Assembly: GCA_944323155.1 (NCBI GenBank)
Contig: CALURL010000002.1
Location: 87,530 to 151,529 of the forward strand
Length of the DNA stretch: 64,000 nt
Reading direction: 5' to 3'
DNA from: Candidatus Gastranaerophilales bacterium
Lineage (GTDB): Bacteria; Cyanobacteriota; Vampirovibrionia; Gastranaerophilales; Gastranaerophilaceae
Below the pieces are notes generated by a model. That model was not told the origin of the DNA and searched no databases. It worked only from the letters and a program-made list of their open reading frames with translations. Positions 63,601-64,000 of the stretch are shown here, in pieces. The position numbers and the translations under genes are program-made. Positions within the stretch are counted from its first letter, which is position 1. Every line of letters starts with the position of its first letter.

Positions 63601-64000
63601 TGTCATTGCCCAGCCATAGCATTTTTGGCAAATACCATATTCTAAGCCGCAGGTTAAACCGGAACGTACTTTTAATTCCTGTAAATTCAAGTGAGCAACT
63701 TTTTTAATGTCATCTCTGTTCATTGTTGTACCTGATTTAACAAGAACTGTTCCGTCTGTGTCAATAATATCTTCTGCAATTGTTCTGCCTAATAATCTGT
63801 CGATTAATGGAACGATTACAGCATCTCCGTTCATAATCGGTTTCATATTGATTGATTTTGTTGTGTGGCAGTCATCTGCACGGATTATTACGTCTTGTGC
63901 AACGTCTACCAGACGTCTTGTCAGGTAACCTGAGTCAGCAGTTTTTAACGCTGTATCTACAAGACCTTTACGTGCACCGTATGATGAAATGATGTATTCT
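60673..64000 (-). CDS. rpoC2: RNA polymerase beta-prime C-terminal part (RpoC2-like), 5' end outside window
   Basis: About 1108 residues of the RNA polymerase large subunit are visible; the frame runs off the right edge. The first visible part is SYGARKGLVDTALKTADSG, then the zinc site with Cys in RADDC and Cys66, Cys73, Cys76 (numbered from the Met at 63846), and the trigger loop before GTQLTMRTFHTGGAVG. About 660 residues follow (61490-63490), with repeating beta strands of the sandwich-barrel type, before GLPRVEELLEGRKPKD. E. coli has about 200 there; cyanobacterial RpoC2 has a similar large insert. The C-terminus is normal (AASFQETTRILTEAAV, IIGRLIPAGTGF). Whether the gene starts as a separate rpoC2 cannot be seen. 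Confidence 0.93.
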   Translation of the reverse strand, partial: EYIISSYGARKGLVDTALKTADSGYLTRRLVDVAQDVIIRADDCHTTKSINMKPIMNGDAVIVPLIDRLLGRTIAEDIIDTDGTVLVKSGTTMNRDDIKKVAHLNLQELKVRSGLTCGLEYGICQKCYGWAMTTQKMVDIGEAIGIIAAQSIGEPGTQLTMRTFHTGGAVGVKEQMKEVIANIAGEIVSNVKTRELRTRHGDIVNISNYETDIEIKGEKRTEKYHIPAGSNIFFKNGMKVEKGFKLATYEPASQRDGSRLTEKATKDITADLSGEVIYEDFIADEKKDRQGNISRTTNKQGIIWVLGGDVYNLPGGSKVLVKDEQKIKEGEKLAETLTISEHGGEVRFGEDLVIEDVKFEGKNIKKIVQGKELTIVIASLMPQNAAFEQTKKEQIWTVNKTGEKYIVKAPVDTTVENGMIIAELIDDECAVTSSGEIRYIDVEVDDNQIITKPGKVVFIPEEIHQINKDSSLKMVENGTHVTAGTEVVKDVYCHIDGIVEFKEYNDIIHEITIRPGEVHHLSSVSELKVDEGEVVTKGTVIADGIKAKETSIITIMDSSLEDIEIDDLDEELDGGLSLDEDNISNQPIQILVRPVQVLEVEQKNVSIKFNTSDNLIDIVPVTQLQYKDGARVRNLDGSTITRTSLVLQMQGYLSHLKGMVELDDKDNLRIVVLENLIVRREFEGNTKTMSSLQTELLVKDGEVIKPKTPVAKTQVLAINDGTASIKGDKEETRRLLLTSETYTTTVNVKSKANVKKGDFVRLDSILADSGEKSPVSGQVTAVNKGEITIRTGRPYLISPGTMLQVESGALVLRGDIIATLVFERQKTGDIVQGLPRVEELLEGRKPKDCAILAEEDGVAEIETDDDLPRLYLVTDNGRVEIKYAIDANIIVQDKQKIKKGQPLTSGPLNPHDVIRLCGPEAVQQYLVDEVQRVYRSQGVEIADKHVEIIVRQMTKKVKVIDGGDTNLLPSELVEMQTFEKANKEVEEKGGKPATCEYMLLGITKASLNTESFISAASFQETTRILTEAAVEGKKDVLRGLKENIIIGRLIPAGTGFHHLSNANEEKEREERKRAVAQRNQARKPSAILEEIEGMFGSPDFQLGNEDEE

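Overview
The window looks like a chromosome segment of an AT-rich, Gram-negative-type, non-photosynthetic relative of the Cyanobacteria, most likely Gastranaerophilales (Melainabacteria/Vampirovibrionia). This is inferred from three things: an RNA polymerase beta-prime C-terminal part with a very long insertion in the place where cyanobacterial RpoC2 carries one; several FTLAEVL-type pilin-like proteins; and a meso-diaminopimelate MurE. I saw no rRNA, tRNA, CRISPR array, integrase or transposase.

Layout. 1-3170: end of a peptide-type ABC importer (binding protein and two permeases), then an MgtC-like gene (3203-3922). 3935-8920: a minus-strand block with a response regulator, a sensor-less histidine kinase and a 1154-residue repeat membrane protein. 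9191-18492: rmuC, pyrF, comEC, a secreted GHL10-type glycosidase with a TPR protein and a small secreted protein, ispG and a phosphoesterase. 18552-25792: pilin-like gene 1, murE, ftsI, an amidase and pepA. 25916-33034: RNase Y, a YmdB-like and a PHP phosphoesterase, a membrane protein sharing the pilin C-terminal domain, a LOG-family hydrolase and pilin-like genes 2 and 3. 33074-43315: apt, a GT2 glycosyltransferase, HU, a SWIM/SNF2 helicase, a GT-C glycosyltransferase, a PAP2-like protein, ispA and rsgA. 43498-50678: efp, accB, accC, an SprA-like putative protease, pilin-like gene 4, a MATE exporter, ndk, tgt and a 48-residue ORF. 50675-59899: pilin-like gene 5, mutS, two unknown small genes, then a minus-strand run trx-ccdA-ribH-murQ-gpsA-ricT. 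59982-60310 is a highly folded inverted-repeat element. The window ends inside the polymerase gene (60673-64000).

The most notable signal is a set of seven runs of 10-11 guanines, all with G on the + strand and all followed by CA. Five lie just after the start codon of the five pilin-like genes. Four runs have 10 G and put the Shine-Dalgarno-supported start out of frame with the pilin by exactly one base. The fifth (51844-51854) has 11 G and is in frame. The other two lie inside a membrane glycosyltransferase gene and just upstream of the promoter of the 1154-residue protein. This looks like a multi-locus phase-variation (contingency) system for surface structures, with transcriptional slippage or a homopolymer reading error as alternatives. 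The pilin leaders also carry in-frame palindromic and 60-bp tandem repeats. A second theme is promoters whose predicted start point falls on or within a few bases of the ATG, suggesting leaderless mRNAs.
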